From: Parvularculaceae bacterium
GTDB lineage: Bacteria > Pseudomonadota > Alphaproteobacteria > Caulobacterales > Parvularculaceae
DNA length: 64,000 bases
Assembly: GCA_028280115.1 (NCBI GenBank)
Contig: JANQMJ010000015.1
Span: forward strand, 62,001-126,000
Reading direction: 5' to 3'
In this document: piece by piece, positions 1-8,183 of the stretch
How the letters are laid out: each line of letters begins with the position of its first letter
Numbering within the stretch: position 1 is the first letter of the stretch
Notes under the pieces: generated by a model
Told to the model about the DNA's origin: nothing
Seen by the model: only the letters and a program-made list of their open reading frames with translations
Databases searched by the model: none
Made by a program: the position numbers and the translations under genes

Positions 1-203
1 TTTTCGGGATCGATATCGGCGCCATTTGCTGGAATCCAATATATGGCGTCGTCAGTCCACAACGCCTCCCAATCATCATATTCATGATCATCTTGCAGGC
101 GGGCTTCTTCAAAAAGAAACTGACTGACCTGATGATAAAGCGAAAGGTCGGTTGTTTTTTGAACTTCCTGCGAAGTTTCAGAGCTTACAGCGACGGTCGC
201 CAT
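1..203 (-). CDS. Ring-hydroxylating oxygenase beta (small) subunit, partial
   Basis: N-terminal 67 residues of a protein that continues beyond the left edge of the window. The stretch FLFEEARLQDDHEYDDWEAL followed by a TDDAIYWIPA motif is the typical start of the small, NTF2-fold (SnoaL-like) subunit of Rieske aromatic-ring dioxygenases of the benzoate/anthranilate type. The beta subunit is mainly structural and packs with alpha in an alpha3beta3 oligomer. The ATG at 203 lies 2 bases after the stop of the alpha-subunit gene, so the two are co-translated in the usual alpha-beta order. Identity is well supported; substrate is not. Confidence 0.85.
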   Translation of the reverse strand, partial: MATVAVSSETSQEVQKTTDLSLYHQVSQFLFEEARLQDDHEYDDWEALWTDDAIYWIPANGADIDPE

Positions 204-205
204 GA

Positions 206-1468
206 TCACGCCTCCATCAATGATTTGTAGTGACGCCATATGCCCCGAGACGGCGTTTCATCCGTCGTGTGACTGACGCGAAAACCATTTTCATCACGCG
301 TTTCGCGTTGCTCGCCACGCCCCAGGAACAGCCATTCTGGATCACGCGACTCGACCCCCCGCTGCGTGCGTTCATACATTTCGCTGTCATCCGCAAGCAG
401 AAAACCCGCAGGCCCAACAGATCCCATGGTCTGCTGCCGCATTCGCCGGTTGAGATCCGGCGCGCCTTTAAACTGGAGTGCTGTTACATGTTGAATAGTC
501 TGATTGACTGCTGTTGGCTGAATAACAAACAGCTGAATTTCGGCAATGAACAAGTTTGGATAAATCATCACATGCGGCGTGCCATCAACCATGATTTCAC
601 GCGCGCGCTTTTCACCATAGGCTGCGTTCATTTTACTCACATAGTCCGGCAATCTCGTTTCATCGGTTCCGAACCATCTGAGCGGCTCGTCAAATTTGCG
701 AAATTCCGGCCGTAAGTCGTTTTCTGTGTGGCCATTGCCATAATCGCGGGCAAGCGCCGTGGACTCGGCGCCATAAAGACCGCCGATACCGCTATCGGCG
801 ACATTGAAAATAGACGCGTGTACAAACGCCGGATGGTAGCCGTCCGTCTCGTTCTCTACCAGAAATTTCCAGTTGCTCTGGGTCTTGTGCTGCAAAAACC
901 CAGCGGTAATTTCTATTTCACCCTCAGGCGACGTTTCGCAGAGCCGATCAAGTGTTTCAGCGGCGCCGCCAAGGTGCTCCTCGAGGGATGGACCTTCCTC
1001 AGCCATCGACCCAAAAACGAAACCACGATAGCTGGCAACACGCGGAACCCGAGCGAGCCCGAGTTTCGTTTTATCTGCGTCCGGATGGCCTGCATACCCA
1101 TCTGGGAATGCGTATCCTATGAGCTCGCCCGAATTCGAGAACGTCCAACTGTGATAAGGGCATGTAAACATCTTCGCGTTGCCGCTGTTCTTCACACAAA
1201 CCTGGTTTCCCCTATGGGGGCATCGGTTTTGCAGAAGACGCAGCTCGCCATCCTTGTTTCTAACCATGATAATCGGTTGGGGACCGATTGACTTCATCAC
1301 AAAATCGTTCGGGTTCGGCGCCTCCGACTCATGCCCGACGTAAACCCATGTTCGGAACCAGATTTTTTCTAGCTCCTCACGAAACAGGGCTTCGTCGCTG
1401 TAGAGCGATCCGTGTACACGATTTGACGTAATTAGACTGTCAAAATTCACTTGGCTGTTTTGCATCAC
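206..1468 (-). CDS. Rieske ring-hydroxylating oxygenase alpha subunit
   Basis: 420 residues, the usual length for the catalytic subunit of a Rieske non-heme iron oxygenase. The [2Fe-2S] ligands are Cys83-X-His85 and Cys103-X2-His106 (CPHRG and CPYHSW). The mononuclear iron site follows at about 207-217 (NETDGYHPAFVH): bridging Asp209, ligands His212 and His217, with the third carboxylate ligand probably in the AGFLLADD region near the C-terminus. It would dihydroxylate or mono-oxygenate a ring or alicyclic substrate using electrons from a reductase. No ferredoxin or ferredoxin reductase gene of the classical type is visible in the part of the operon seen here. Last but one gene of a leftward operon that also encodes an acyl-CoA ligase and acyl-CoA dehydrogenases, so the substrate may be a CoA thioester or its product (inference). 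Confidence 0.9.
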   Translation of the reverse strand: MMQNSQVNFDSLITSNRVHGSLYSDEALFREELEKIWFRTWVYVGHESEAPNPNDFVMKSIGPQPIIMVRNKDGELRLLQNRCPHRGNQVCVKNSGNAKMFTCPYHSWTFSNSGELIGYAFPDGYAGHPDADKTKLGLARVPRVASYRGFVFGSMAEEGPSLEEHLGGAAETLDRLCETSPEGEIEITAGFLQHKTQSNWKFLVENETDGYHPAFVHASIFNVADSGIGGLYGAESTALARDYGNGHTENDLRPEFRKFDEPLRWFGTDETRLPDYVSKMNAAYGEKRAREIMVDGTPHVMIYPNLFIAEIQLFVIQPTAVNQTIQHVTALQFKGAPDLNRRMRQQTMGSVGPAGFLLADDSEMYERTQRGVESRDPEWLFLGRGEQRETRDENGFRVSHTTDETPSRGIWRHYKSLMEA

Positions 1469-1545
1469 AACACCCCATTCCTTATGCGAGTTCTTTTTTC
1501 GAACTTACAATAAATAAGCCCTATTCCGCAACTGAAAAAATCGGT

Positions 1546-3174
1546 TCAATTTTGTTTCCGGCGTAGCAATTCGCGAGCAACGACCTTAATCGCCAGCGTC
1601 TCCTCGGCTCCCTCGAAAATCGAAAGAACACGGGCGTCGACAAAATAGCGCGAGACCGGCGTTTCTTCCGCGTAGCCCATTGCGCCATAGAGCTGGAGCG
1701 TGTCGCGGGTAACTAATTCAGCTGACCGGCACGCCAAAAGTTTTACTAGGCTTGCCTGCATCCGGCCGTGGCCCTCGTCAATCATCACTGCAACTTTGTA
1801 GGCAAGCGCACGACAAGCCCGGTAACGCGCCGCCATTTCTGCGATTCGCGATTTTGTCAGTTGATAGCTCGCCAACGGCTTTCCAAAGACCTTACGATCC
1901 CCCGCATAGGTTATGGCGGCGTCTATTGCAGCGGACATGACCCCGCAGGCGCGCGCTGCCGTTTGTATGCGCCCGCCAGTCATACCCGCCATCGTCATAT
2001 AGAACCCTCGCCCAAGCCCTTCTTCTTCACCAAGCAAATGACTGTTCGGGACAAAGAAATTTTCATAAGACATGTCATAACTGTGCATCCCGCGATAACC
2101 GATGGTCGCGATTGCCTTTCCGGTCATACGTCCGCCGCCGGATTGCTCAACAACAAACTCGTGGTCTTCCGTTGTTGGTTTTTCGACGAGGAAAATACTC
2201 AAACCTTTATGACCGGCCTCATCACCAGCACGCGCAACGAGCATGATGACGCCAGCTTTGCCTGCGAATGTGCACCAGGTCTTAGCGCCGTTTAAGACCC
2301 ATCCGCCATCCGCACGCGTCGCGCGAAGGTTCAAACTCGCAACATCCGACCCAAAATCCGGTTCTGTGATCGAGATGGCGCAAAGGGGATCACCGGCAGC
2401 CAATCGAGGAAGCCAAGTTTCTTTTTGACGATCGGTGCCGCCTTCAAGGATTGCGCGGGATAATATCTCCGGACGGGTGATTAAACTGCCGGCAGCGCCC
2501 AATGAAGCCGAAGAAAGCGCTTCTGTAATCGCAATCATCGCCGCCGTATTCTCACCGCCGTCAGGCGCACTTCCGCCATAACGCTCAGGAATAGAAAGGC
2601 CAAAGACGCCCATTTCGCGCAATGGCGATAGTATTTCCTCAGGAATTGTCAGATCGTTCCGGTGAATTTCTTCCGCTAAAGGCGCCACTACGTTTTGGCC
2701 AAAACGCCAGAACATTTCCCTCGCCAAATCGATATCTTCGTTAATTGAATTTGCACGATAGGCGTCGCCTGATTGAATGACTTTGTCACCAAGCTCTTCG
2801 AGAATACGCACACGCCCCAATGAGAGTATTTCATTGGAGATCACATCCACGGAATGAACGGGGAGCGCACACTCCGCCATTATAGATTTCAAACGAAGCG
2901 CTGCGGACGGCAGCGTCGCTGTCGCAAACGCGTTCGCTAGTGACGAGGTAAGATCGCATTTTTTATCTTCCGCCTCTTCGAACAACGCCACAGCGGCCGA
3001 CAGTTCAGCTGCGACGAAGGCAAGATCGAAACACATTGTCTGGTGATCATCCTGCGCGTCGGCGCCATTCGAGAATGTGCGCTCTGCGAGCGCTACGACA
3101 ACCTCCTGGAACAAATCGCTGAGGGAATCCAAATTCCGAACGATAGTATTACAAGGTGTATTTTTGGATTGCAT
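1546..3174 (-). CDS. Acyl-CoA dehydrogenase with N-terminal extension, methylsuccinyl-CoA dehydrogenase-like
   Basis: 542 residues, much longer than the about 380-400 of ordinary acyl-CoA dehydrogenases, because about 150 residues precede the core. The core begins at an EDIDLAREMFWRFGQNVVAP segment and carries GSDVASL, GYRGMHSY, GGRIQTAARA, DRKVFGKPL and a C-terminal IFEGAEETLAIKV, where the Glu of FEG is the expected catalytic base. Length, extension and these motifs recall (2S)-methylsuccinyl-CoA dehydrogenase (Mcd) of the ethylmalonyl-CoA pathway, but the match is from memory and a paralogue with another substrate is possible. An in-frame TTG at 3222 would overlap the upstream gene; the ATG at 3174 with AAGGA just upstream is preferred. 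Sits between another acyl-CoA dehydrogenase and the oxygenase genes. Confidence 0.8.
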   Translation of the reverse strand: MQSKNTPCNTIVRNLDSLSDLFQEVVVALAERTFSNGADAQDDHQTMCFDLAFVAAELSAAVALFEEAEDKKCDLTSSLANAFATATLPSAALRLKSIMAECALPVHSVDVISNEILSLGRVRILEELGDKVIQSGDAYRANSINEDIDLAREMFWRFGQNVVAPLAEEIHRNDLTIPEEILSPLREMGVFGLSIPERYGGSAPDGGENTAAMIAITEALSSASLGAAGSLITRPEILSRAILEGGTDRQKETWLPRLAAGDPLCAISITEPDFGSDVASLNLRATRADGGWVLNGAKTWCTFAGKAGVIMLVARAGDEAGHKGLSIFLVEKPTTEDHEFVVEQSGGGRMTGKAIATIGYRGMHSYDMSYENFFVPNSHLLGEEEGLGRGFYMTMAGMTGGRIQTAARACGVMSAAIDAAITYAGDRKVFGKPLASYQLTKSRIAEMAARYRACRALAYKVAVMIDEGHGRMQASLVKLLACRSAELVTRDTLQLYGAMGYAEETPVSRYFVDARVLSIFEGAEETLAIKVVARELLRRKQN

Positions 3175-3199
3175 CGGATGAGCGTTCCTTATGATCACA

Positions 3200-4357
3200 T
3201 CACGATGATTTTTGGCGCCCAAACATCGAGCGCGCGATCAAGTCTTTCATTATTTCGTTCGTACCGCCATAAATTCTCTGTGCGCGTGCGTCAGTCCATG
3301 CTCTGGCAATCTCGTATTCGCGCATAAATCCATAACCGCCATGGAGTTGAACGCATTCATCGGCGACTCGTCCCTGAAGATCGGAGCACCATGTCTTCGC
3401 CATAGACGCCGTAACTGTGTCCAGAGAACCCTCCAGCTCCCTCTTCATACATTCATCGACAAAAGTGCGTCCGATCGTTGTCTCGGTCGCCAATTCCGCG
3501 AGTTTGAACTGCGTATTTTGATAATCGCTGACCTTGCGGCCGAAAACGTCACGTTCGCGAACATACTCGACCGTAAGCTCGATCATGAGTTCACACCAGG
3601 CGATTGAAAGAATTGCGATTTGCAGACGCTCCCAGGGCAATTCCTCCATGCAATAGATGAAGCCGCAGTTCTCATCACCAAGAAGGTTTTCTGCGGGCAC
3701 GCGAACATCGTTAAAGAAAAGTTCCGCCGTATCTTGCGATCGAAGCCCAATTTTCTTCAGTTTTTTCCCTTTTTCAAATCCGGCCGATGCGGGATCAACA
3801 GCAAACAGGCTGACACCCTTTGCGCCCAATTCAGCATCCGTCTTGGCGACAACAATAACGACACCGCTGTAAAATCCATTACTGATAAAAATCTTGGATC
3901 CATTTAAGATAAATGAGTCACCGTCTTTAACCGCCCGCGTCTTAATGGCTTTTAGGTCCGATCCCGCACTGGGCTCGCTCATCGCGAGCGCGCCAATGCA
4001 ATCACCTGAGACCATTCTGGGAAGAAATTCTCTTTTTACCGATTCTGTAGCATATCGTTCAAGATACCGAGCGACGATATCGGAATGCATCGCCATCGAT
4101 AACCCAAAGCCTCCAAGCGGGCCCAATTCTTCAAGAACGATCATCGAGTAAAGTCGGTCAGCGCCGGCGCCGCCATAGGTCTCAGAAAGCGTCGGACACA
4201 AAAGTCCGGCCGCACCACAACGCCTCCAAATCTCCGTACCAGTATCTTCCGCGTCATCCCACGCTTCCAAATTCGGACGAACCTCCTGAGCACCGAATTT
4301 TCGCACCATTTCGCGAAACATTTCATGATCGGACGAGAAAAGAGATCTAGTATTCAT
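3200..4357 (-). CDS. Acyl-CoA dehydrogenase (long-chain/isovaleryl-type active site)
   Basis: 385 residues, flavoprotein dehydrogenase that introduces an alpha,beta double bond into an acyl-CoA and passes electrons to ETF. Family motifs seen: LAMSEPSAGSDL (about 124-135), GSKIFISNG (153-161), RERDVFGRK, LHGGYGF and RIYGGTNEIM. The classical C-terminal catalytic Glu is Gly here (IYGGT), but a Glu is present at 243 in PWERLQIA, the alternative catalytic-base position used by isovaleryl- and long-chain acyl-CoA dehydrogenases, so the enzyme is expected to be active. It starts 3 bases after the SDR gene stop. It is the second dehydrogenase of the catabolic operon; chain-length or branched substrate is not predictable. 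Confidence 0.88.
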   Translation of the reverse strand: MNTRSLFSSDHEMFREMVRKFGAQEVRPNLEAWDDAEDTGTEIWRRCGAAGLLCPTLSETYGGAGADRLYSMIVLEELGPLGGFGLSMAMHSDIVARYLERYATESVKREFLPRMVSGDCIGALAMSEPSAGSDLKAIKTRAVKDGDSFILNGSKIFISNGFYSGVVIVVAKTDAELGAKGVSLFAVDPASAGFEKGKKLKKIGLRSQDTAELFFNDVRVPAENLLGDENCGFIYCMEELPWERLQIAILSIAWCELMIELTVEYVRERDVFGRKVSDYQNTQFKLAELATETTIGRTFVDECMKRELEGSLDTVTASMAKTWCSDLQGRVADECVQLHGGYGFMREYEIARAWTDARAQRIYGGTNEIMKDLIARSMFGRQKSS

Positions 4358-4360
4358 CTG

Positions 4361-5239
4361 TTAGACCGCCTCTTCGGCAGTGGACGCCGCCGCACTCTCA
4401 CGCTTGTTGCCTTTCTTGATGCTTCGCTTAACGAAACCTGAGACGAAAGGCGCCGGAAGCGCGTCGAGGATGATCGCTTGCGCTTTGAGAAAAGCCGTCG
4501 GAACGTTGACAATCTTTTCTTTAAGAAGGCCTTCAATACCCGCTTTCGCGACCGTCTTTGGATCCGCGATGAACGCCGAAGCAAAACGCCGCATACCACG
4601 CGCAGCCTCAGTATTAGACGCTGCGACATTCAAAAATTGAGTTTCTGTCGTCCCAGGACACAAGCAAGATACGGTGACGTTGTAGTCAGACATTTCCTGC
4701 GCAAACGCTGTGCTAAACGCCAATGTCGATGCTTTCGTGCCGCTATAGGCGGCAAAGTACGGTGACGCGGAAAAGCCGACTAACGATGCGACGTTGAGAA
4801 TTTTTCCAGACCTGCGTTCTTTCATCTGCTTCCCGAAACGCAAGCACAACTCCATCAAAAGCGTGTTGTTGAGCGTCACCATATTTCTGATAACGTCAGG
4901 GGACTGCTCAATATGCTCCCCCATTTTCCCAAAACCGACATTGTTCACAAGAATGTCGACAACGATTCCACGCTCTACACACAAATTGAATAACTCCTCA
5001 GCCGCTTCTGGCCGGGCAAGATCAAGAGTGAGGAGCGTAACTGTTCGGTCCTGATGGCGGCTTTCAATATCCTTTGATAGCGACGCCAATCCTTCTTGTG
5101 ATTGATCGACCGCAATAATATCGCAGCCGCGCGCCGCAAGCTCTTGCGCAATTTCCCGTCCAATGCCGCCAGCGGCGCCTGTCACCAGCGCGGTTTCTCG
5201 ACACATTGAATTATTACTTACGCCCATACCGACGCTCAC
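4361..5239 (-). CDS. Short-chain dehydrogenase/reductase
   Basis: 292 residues. NAD(P)-binding TGAAGGIG at 20-27, NNVG at 99-102, catalytic Ser152, Tyr165 and Lys169 (YSGTK). After the Rossmann core comes a C-terminal stretch (ADPKTVAKAGIEGLLKEKIVNVPTAF onward) with a hydrophobic helix and a basic tail, as in SDRs that act on lipophilic alcohols or ketones. The GTG start at 5239 overlaps the TGA of the upstream acyl-CoA ligase (GTGA), indicating translational coupling; an in-frame ATG at 5227 is an alternative. In this operon it could oxidise a hydroxyacyl intermediate or a dihydrodiol, both inference. Confidence 0.85.
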   Translation of the reverse strand: MSVGMGVSNNSMCRETALVTGAAGGIGREIAQELAARGCDIIAVDQSQEGLASLSKDIESRHQDRTVTLLTLDLARPEAAEELFNLCVERGIVVDILVNNVGFGKMGEHIEQSPDVIRNMVTLNNTLLMELCLRFGKQMKERRSGKILNVASLVGFSASPYFAAYSGTKASTLAFSTAFAQEMSDYNVTVSCLCPGTTETQFLNVAASNTEAARGMRRFASAFIADPKTVAKAGIEGLLKEKIVNVPTAFLKAQAIILDALPAPFVSGFVKRSIKKGNKRESAAASTAEEAV

Positions 5240-6780
5240 TTTGCCGCCGCGCGATAGGCAGCAGCAATCTTGTTTTTATAAAGCTTCCCATTGTCCAGGC
5301 GCGGCAACGCCATGTCGAAGTCTATCGAGCGCGGACATTTAACTGCGGAAATGTTTTCGCGGCACCAAGCGATGAGTTCTGCTTCCAGTTCATCTGCATC
5401 AAAGCTCTCGCTTGCCGGTTGAACGACGGCCTTAACTTCTTCGCCAAATTCTTCATTTGGAATGCCAAAAACGCCGACATCTGCTACTTTGGGATGCATG
5501 ATGAGTGTGTTTTCTATCTCCTGCGGATAAATGTTCACGCCGCCCGAAATGATCATGAAGTCTTTTCTGTCTGCAAGGTACAAGAAGCCATCATCATCGA
5601 CGAAACCAATATCGCCGACAGTCGCCCAGCCCTTATTGTTGCGCGTTTCGGCCGTTTTTTCCGGCTCTTTATAGTATTCGAAATTCATGTGCGGATTTTC
5701 AAAGAAAACCTCGCCAATTTCTCCAGCTCGCAACTCGTTTCCATCTTCATCCAGAATATGAATAACGCAGCCTAACGGCGCGCCGACCGAGCCCGGATGC
5801 GATTGCCACTGTTCGGTATTGAGCAGCGTTGCGCCAGCGTTTTCGGTGGAGCTGTAATACTCAAAGATAATCGGCCCCCACCAATCGATCATTTGTTTTT
5901 TTATTTCGACAGGACACGGCGCCGCTGCGTGGATCGCTTTTTGAAGGGAACTTACATCATATTGTTTTCGCTGTTCTTCACTCAACTTGAGCATCCGTAC
6001 AAACATGATCGGAACAAATTGAGCGGTCGTTACGCCATGTTTTTCGATAAGCTCAAGAGCAGCCTCCGCATCAAATTTTTCCATAATGATGGAGGCGCCG
6101 CCTTGAAACATCACCAATTGATTGAAGATCAAGGGTGCGGCGTGATATAGCGGCGCGGGCGAGAGGTATACGGTGTCGTTATTAATACCGAAGAAATCGC
6201 GCAACGCCGCCATGCCCGGCTCAATGTGGTCGAGCGTGCGATCTGGCGCCCAGACCGGATAAACGCCTTTTGGATGACCCGTCGTTCCCGACGAATAAAG
6301 CATGTGTACGCCAGCGCACTCCGGCCCTTGCGGTTCGACCGGCGCCGCATCGAGCGCCTCTTGCCAACTTTTAAAGCGCTCAGGTTTATCGACGGCGTAT
6401 GCTTCAATGCTTCGTGAAATTGAGGCCAACGCATCTGCTGCAACGCCCTCTAATTTTGGCGATGTGACCAAAACTTTTGCATCGCAATTATCGATTATAT
6501 AGGCGACTTCTTTTTCCAGTAGGTGGCTGCTGATCGCCGTAAATATGATTCCTGCTCTTTGCGCCGCCCAAACGATTTCAAAGAACCGAGGATGGTTTTC
6601 CATCAATATCGCGACATGCTCGCCTGGCTTCACGCCCAGCGAACGAAACACGTTAGCCCCACGCGAAGATCTTTCATCGAGTTGTTTGTACGTAACGACT
6701 TCCCCGGTATCGCCCATGATATAGGCTGGCTTATCGGGTGTTCTTGCGGCGTGACCGCTCGGATGCGAAAGCTCAGTCAT
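5236..6780 (-). CDS. AMP-forming acyl-CoA synthetase (ANL superfamily)
   Basis: 514 residues, FadD13/FadD3-like size. P-loop motif YSSGTTGHPKG at 162-172, the motif EYYSSTENAG, VGDIGFVDDDGFLYLADRKDFMI with the conserved TGD-like aspartates, and GGVNIYPQEIE with the A8 hinge, followed by the C-terminal domain. It activates a carboxylic acid to its CoA thioester through an acyl-adenylate. Being the only ligase of the operon, it likely catalyses the entry or an early step. The gene follows the rubredoxin gene after a 69-base gap. The fatty-acid versus aryl/alicyclic-acid preference cannot be read from the sequence. Confidence 0.88.
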   Translation of the reverse strand: MTELSHPSGHAARTPDKPAYIMGDTGEVVTYKQLDERSSRGANVFRSLGVKPGEHVAILMENHPRFFEIVWAAQRAGIIFTAISSHLLEKEVAYIIDNCDAKVLVTSPKLEGVAADALASISRSIEAYAVDKPERFKSWQEALDAAPVEPQGPECAGVHMLYSSGTTGHPKGVYPVWAPDRTLDHIEPGMAALRDFFGINNDTVYLSPAPLYHAAPLIFNQLVMFQGGASIIMEKFDAEAALELIEKHGVTTAQFVPIMFVRMLKLSEEQRKQYDVSSLQKAIHAAAPCPVEIKKQMIDWWGPIIFEYYSSTENAGATLLNTEQWQSHPGSVGAPLGCVIHILDEDGNELRAGEIGEVFFENPHMNFEYYKEPEKTAETRNNKGWATVGDIGFVDDDGFLYLADRKDFMIISGGVNIYPQEIENTLIMHPKVADVGVFGIPNEEFGEEVKAVVQPASESFDADELEAELIAWCRENISAVKCPRSIDFDMALPRLDNGKLYKNKIAAAYRAAAK

Positions 6781-6849
6781 TTGTTTTTCTCGAAAGCATC
6801 ACCTGCAACAACGTGCACGCGATATTTAACTCAAAATTGCGATCCGCAA

Positions 6850-7014
6850 TTACTCTTCAACAAGGTCATAATCACCTTTTACAGCGCCACATTCCGGGCA
6901 ATACCAATCGTCAGGAATGTCTTCGAATTTGGTCCCTAGCTCGACGCCGGAATCCGGATCGCCTTCCGCCTCATCATAGATATGACTGCAGTATCGGCAT
7001 TTATACTTTTTCAT
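6850..7014 (-). CDS. Rubredoxin (54 residues)
   Basis: Small iron protein of 54 residues beginning [19 protein letters not shown]. The four Fe ligands are Cys6, Cys9, Cys39 and Cys42 (CRYC and CPEC), with the conserved aromatic residues Tyr4, Tyr13, Phe30 and Trp37 in between and [12 protein letters not shown], the family signature. ATG at 7014 is 4 bases after the stop of the membrane desaturase gene, so the two are co-translated. Rubredoxins of this type donate electrons to membrane di-iron hydroxylases such as AlkB; here the partner is most simply the adjacent desaturase-like enzyme. No rubredoxin reductase is in the window. Confidence 0.93.
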   Translation of the reverse strand: MKKYKCRYCSHIYDEAEGDPDSGVELGTKFEDIPDDWYCPECGAVKGDYDLVEE

Positions 7015-7018
7015 GAAT

Positions 7019-7960
7019 CTAGGCGGCCCCGACAGCGGCGTCGGGAGACCTTATTCGGTATTCAGGGTGCGTCTGAAAACCGGTCACTAGCGCAAGATCT
7101 CTCTCTCTCATTTCTGGCTCAAGAAGGCGCCATAACTTGACATTGTTGTAAAATGGCGTTGTCGGCCAAAGGTGATGAATAAGGTGATAGTTCTGATACT
7201 GCAGCAACGGGCTCATGATCCATTCGTTGCCGGTGCGCGTTAACGTCGCCAGCGTGAAATTCTCCGACTGCTTCAAGCTGCGCTCATCGTCGGGCCAATG
7301 CGCATGAGGAAGCCAGAAAAAAGCATATCCAATCCCGATAAACGCTAAGCGCGAAGGGATAAACCAGAGCATAAGAAGTTCAAATCCATACCCAAGAGCG
7401 ATAATCCCGATAATGAATGCAATACCTCCAATTATGAATGGCGTCGTTTCATTCAAAATTCGCTTCATGTTTGGATTGTCGGAAGTGAATGCGCGATATG
7501 CGTAGTACACATCGATCGTCATCCACCTGAATGGCAACGTCCATGCTGAACCATGACACCAAATATCGGGATCTTTTTCGTCATTGGTAAACCGATGGTG
7601 TTCCATATGCGCCCACCGAAAAAGCGACATCGCGGCAAAAGGCGCATACACGGAGACGGCCGATTGGCAAATAAAGTCATTCAACGTTTTATTGGTGCTG
7701 ATCGACCGATGAACGCCGTCATGAATAACGGTGAAGAAGAAATAGTAGACTATGGTGTTCACAATCAGCCCACCCCAAAGCGGCGCCGCGCCGGTGATCG
7801 CCAATATGTCAACCGTCAACACAACAGGGATAACGATCAAAGCCAATATGATCGTCGGCCCCGAAAAATCCGGCGACGCCGTCAATTCTCTAAAAGCCGC
7901 CTTCTTTTCCGGCGGAATGGATACGCAAGTCGGCTTTCCTAAATCTCGGGTTGCAGACAT
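7019..7960 (-). CDS. Membrane di-iron fatty acid desaturase/hydroxylase family protein
   Basis: 313 residues with hydrophobic segments at about 37-58, 65-80, 175-192 and 194-215. Three histidine boxes of the membrane fatty-acid desaturase superfamily are present: HDGVH at 80-84, HMEHH at 118-122 and HLIHH at 259-263, plus His219 and His221. It is not AlkB, whose boxes differ. It should use O2 and two electrons to desaturate or hydroxylate a hydrophobic substrate in the inner membrane. It is the first gene of the leftward catabolic operon, preceded by AAGGAAGG Shine-Dalgarno sequence and a good sigma70 promoter, and followed directly by rubredoxin, its likely electron donor. Confidence 0.88.
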   Translation of the reverse strand: MSATRDLGKPTCVSIPPEKKAAFRELTASPDFSGPTIILALIVIPVVLTVDILAITGAAPLWGGLIVNTIVYYFFFTVIHDGVHRSISTNKTLNDFICQSAVSVYAPFAAMSLFRWAHMEHHRFTNDEKDPDIWCHGSAWTLPFRWMTIDVYYAYRAFTSDNPNMKRILNETTPFIIGGIAFIIGIIALGYGFELLMLWFIPSRLAFIGIGYAFFWLPHAHWPDDERSLKQSENFTLATLTRTGNEWIMSPLLQYQNYHLIHHLWPTTPFYNNVKLWRLLEPEMRERDLALVTGFQTHPEYRIRSPDAAVGAA

Positions 7961-8024
7961 CGCCTCAATTCTTCCTTCCTTGCGCGCGTGGCGTATACGA
8001 AATTTCTTTTTTTTGAACAGCGTT

Positions 8025-8053
8025 AATTTAACAGCAGCCCCGGGCTACGTCAA
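8025..8053 (-). promoter_or_regulatory. Predicted sigma70 promoter of the catabolic operon
   Basis: On the minus strand TTGACG (8048-8053) is followed after exactly 17 bases by TAAATT (8025-8030). The spacer contains an AGCCC-C-GGGCT dyad that could be an operator. The promoter would give a leader of roughly 55-60 bases before the desaturase ATG at 7960. It lies in the AT-rich divergent region shared with the lyase gene at 8184. Confidence 0.5.
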
Positions 8054-8183
8054 GAATCCGTAAATCGGCTAATTTAGCCGTCCAATGAGCTATATCTATA
8101 TTATTTGAACGATGGTCAATTTATCATCGTTGCGGTAAATTCAAAATTTGTAGCCCATCCAGCCATACAATCAGGAATTGAGC

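Noticed and set aside
3200..4357. Apparent loss of the catalytic Glu in the second acyl-CoA dehydrogenase (IYGGT instead of IYEGT)
   Set aside because: A Glu is present at the alternative catalytic position (Glu243 in PWERLQIA), as in isovaleryl- and long-chain acyl-CoA dehydrogenases.
7019..7960. Assignment of the membrane di-iron enzyme as alkane hydroxylase AlkB because of the adjacent rubredoxin
   Set aside because: The three histidine boxes (HDGVH, HMEHH, HLIHH) follow the desaturase pattern and not the AlkB pattern; length is also shorter.
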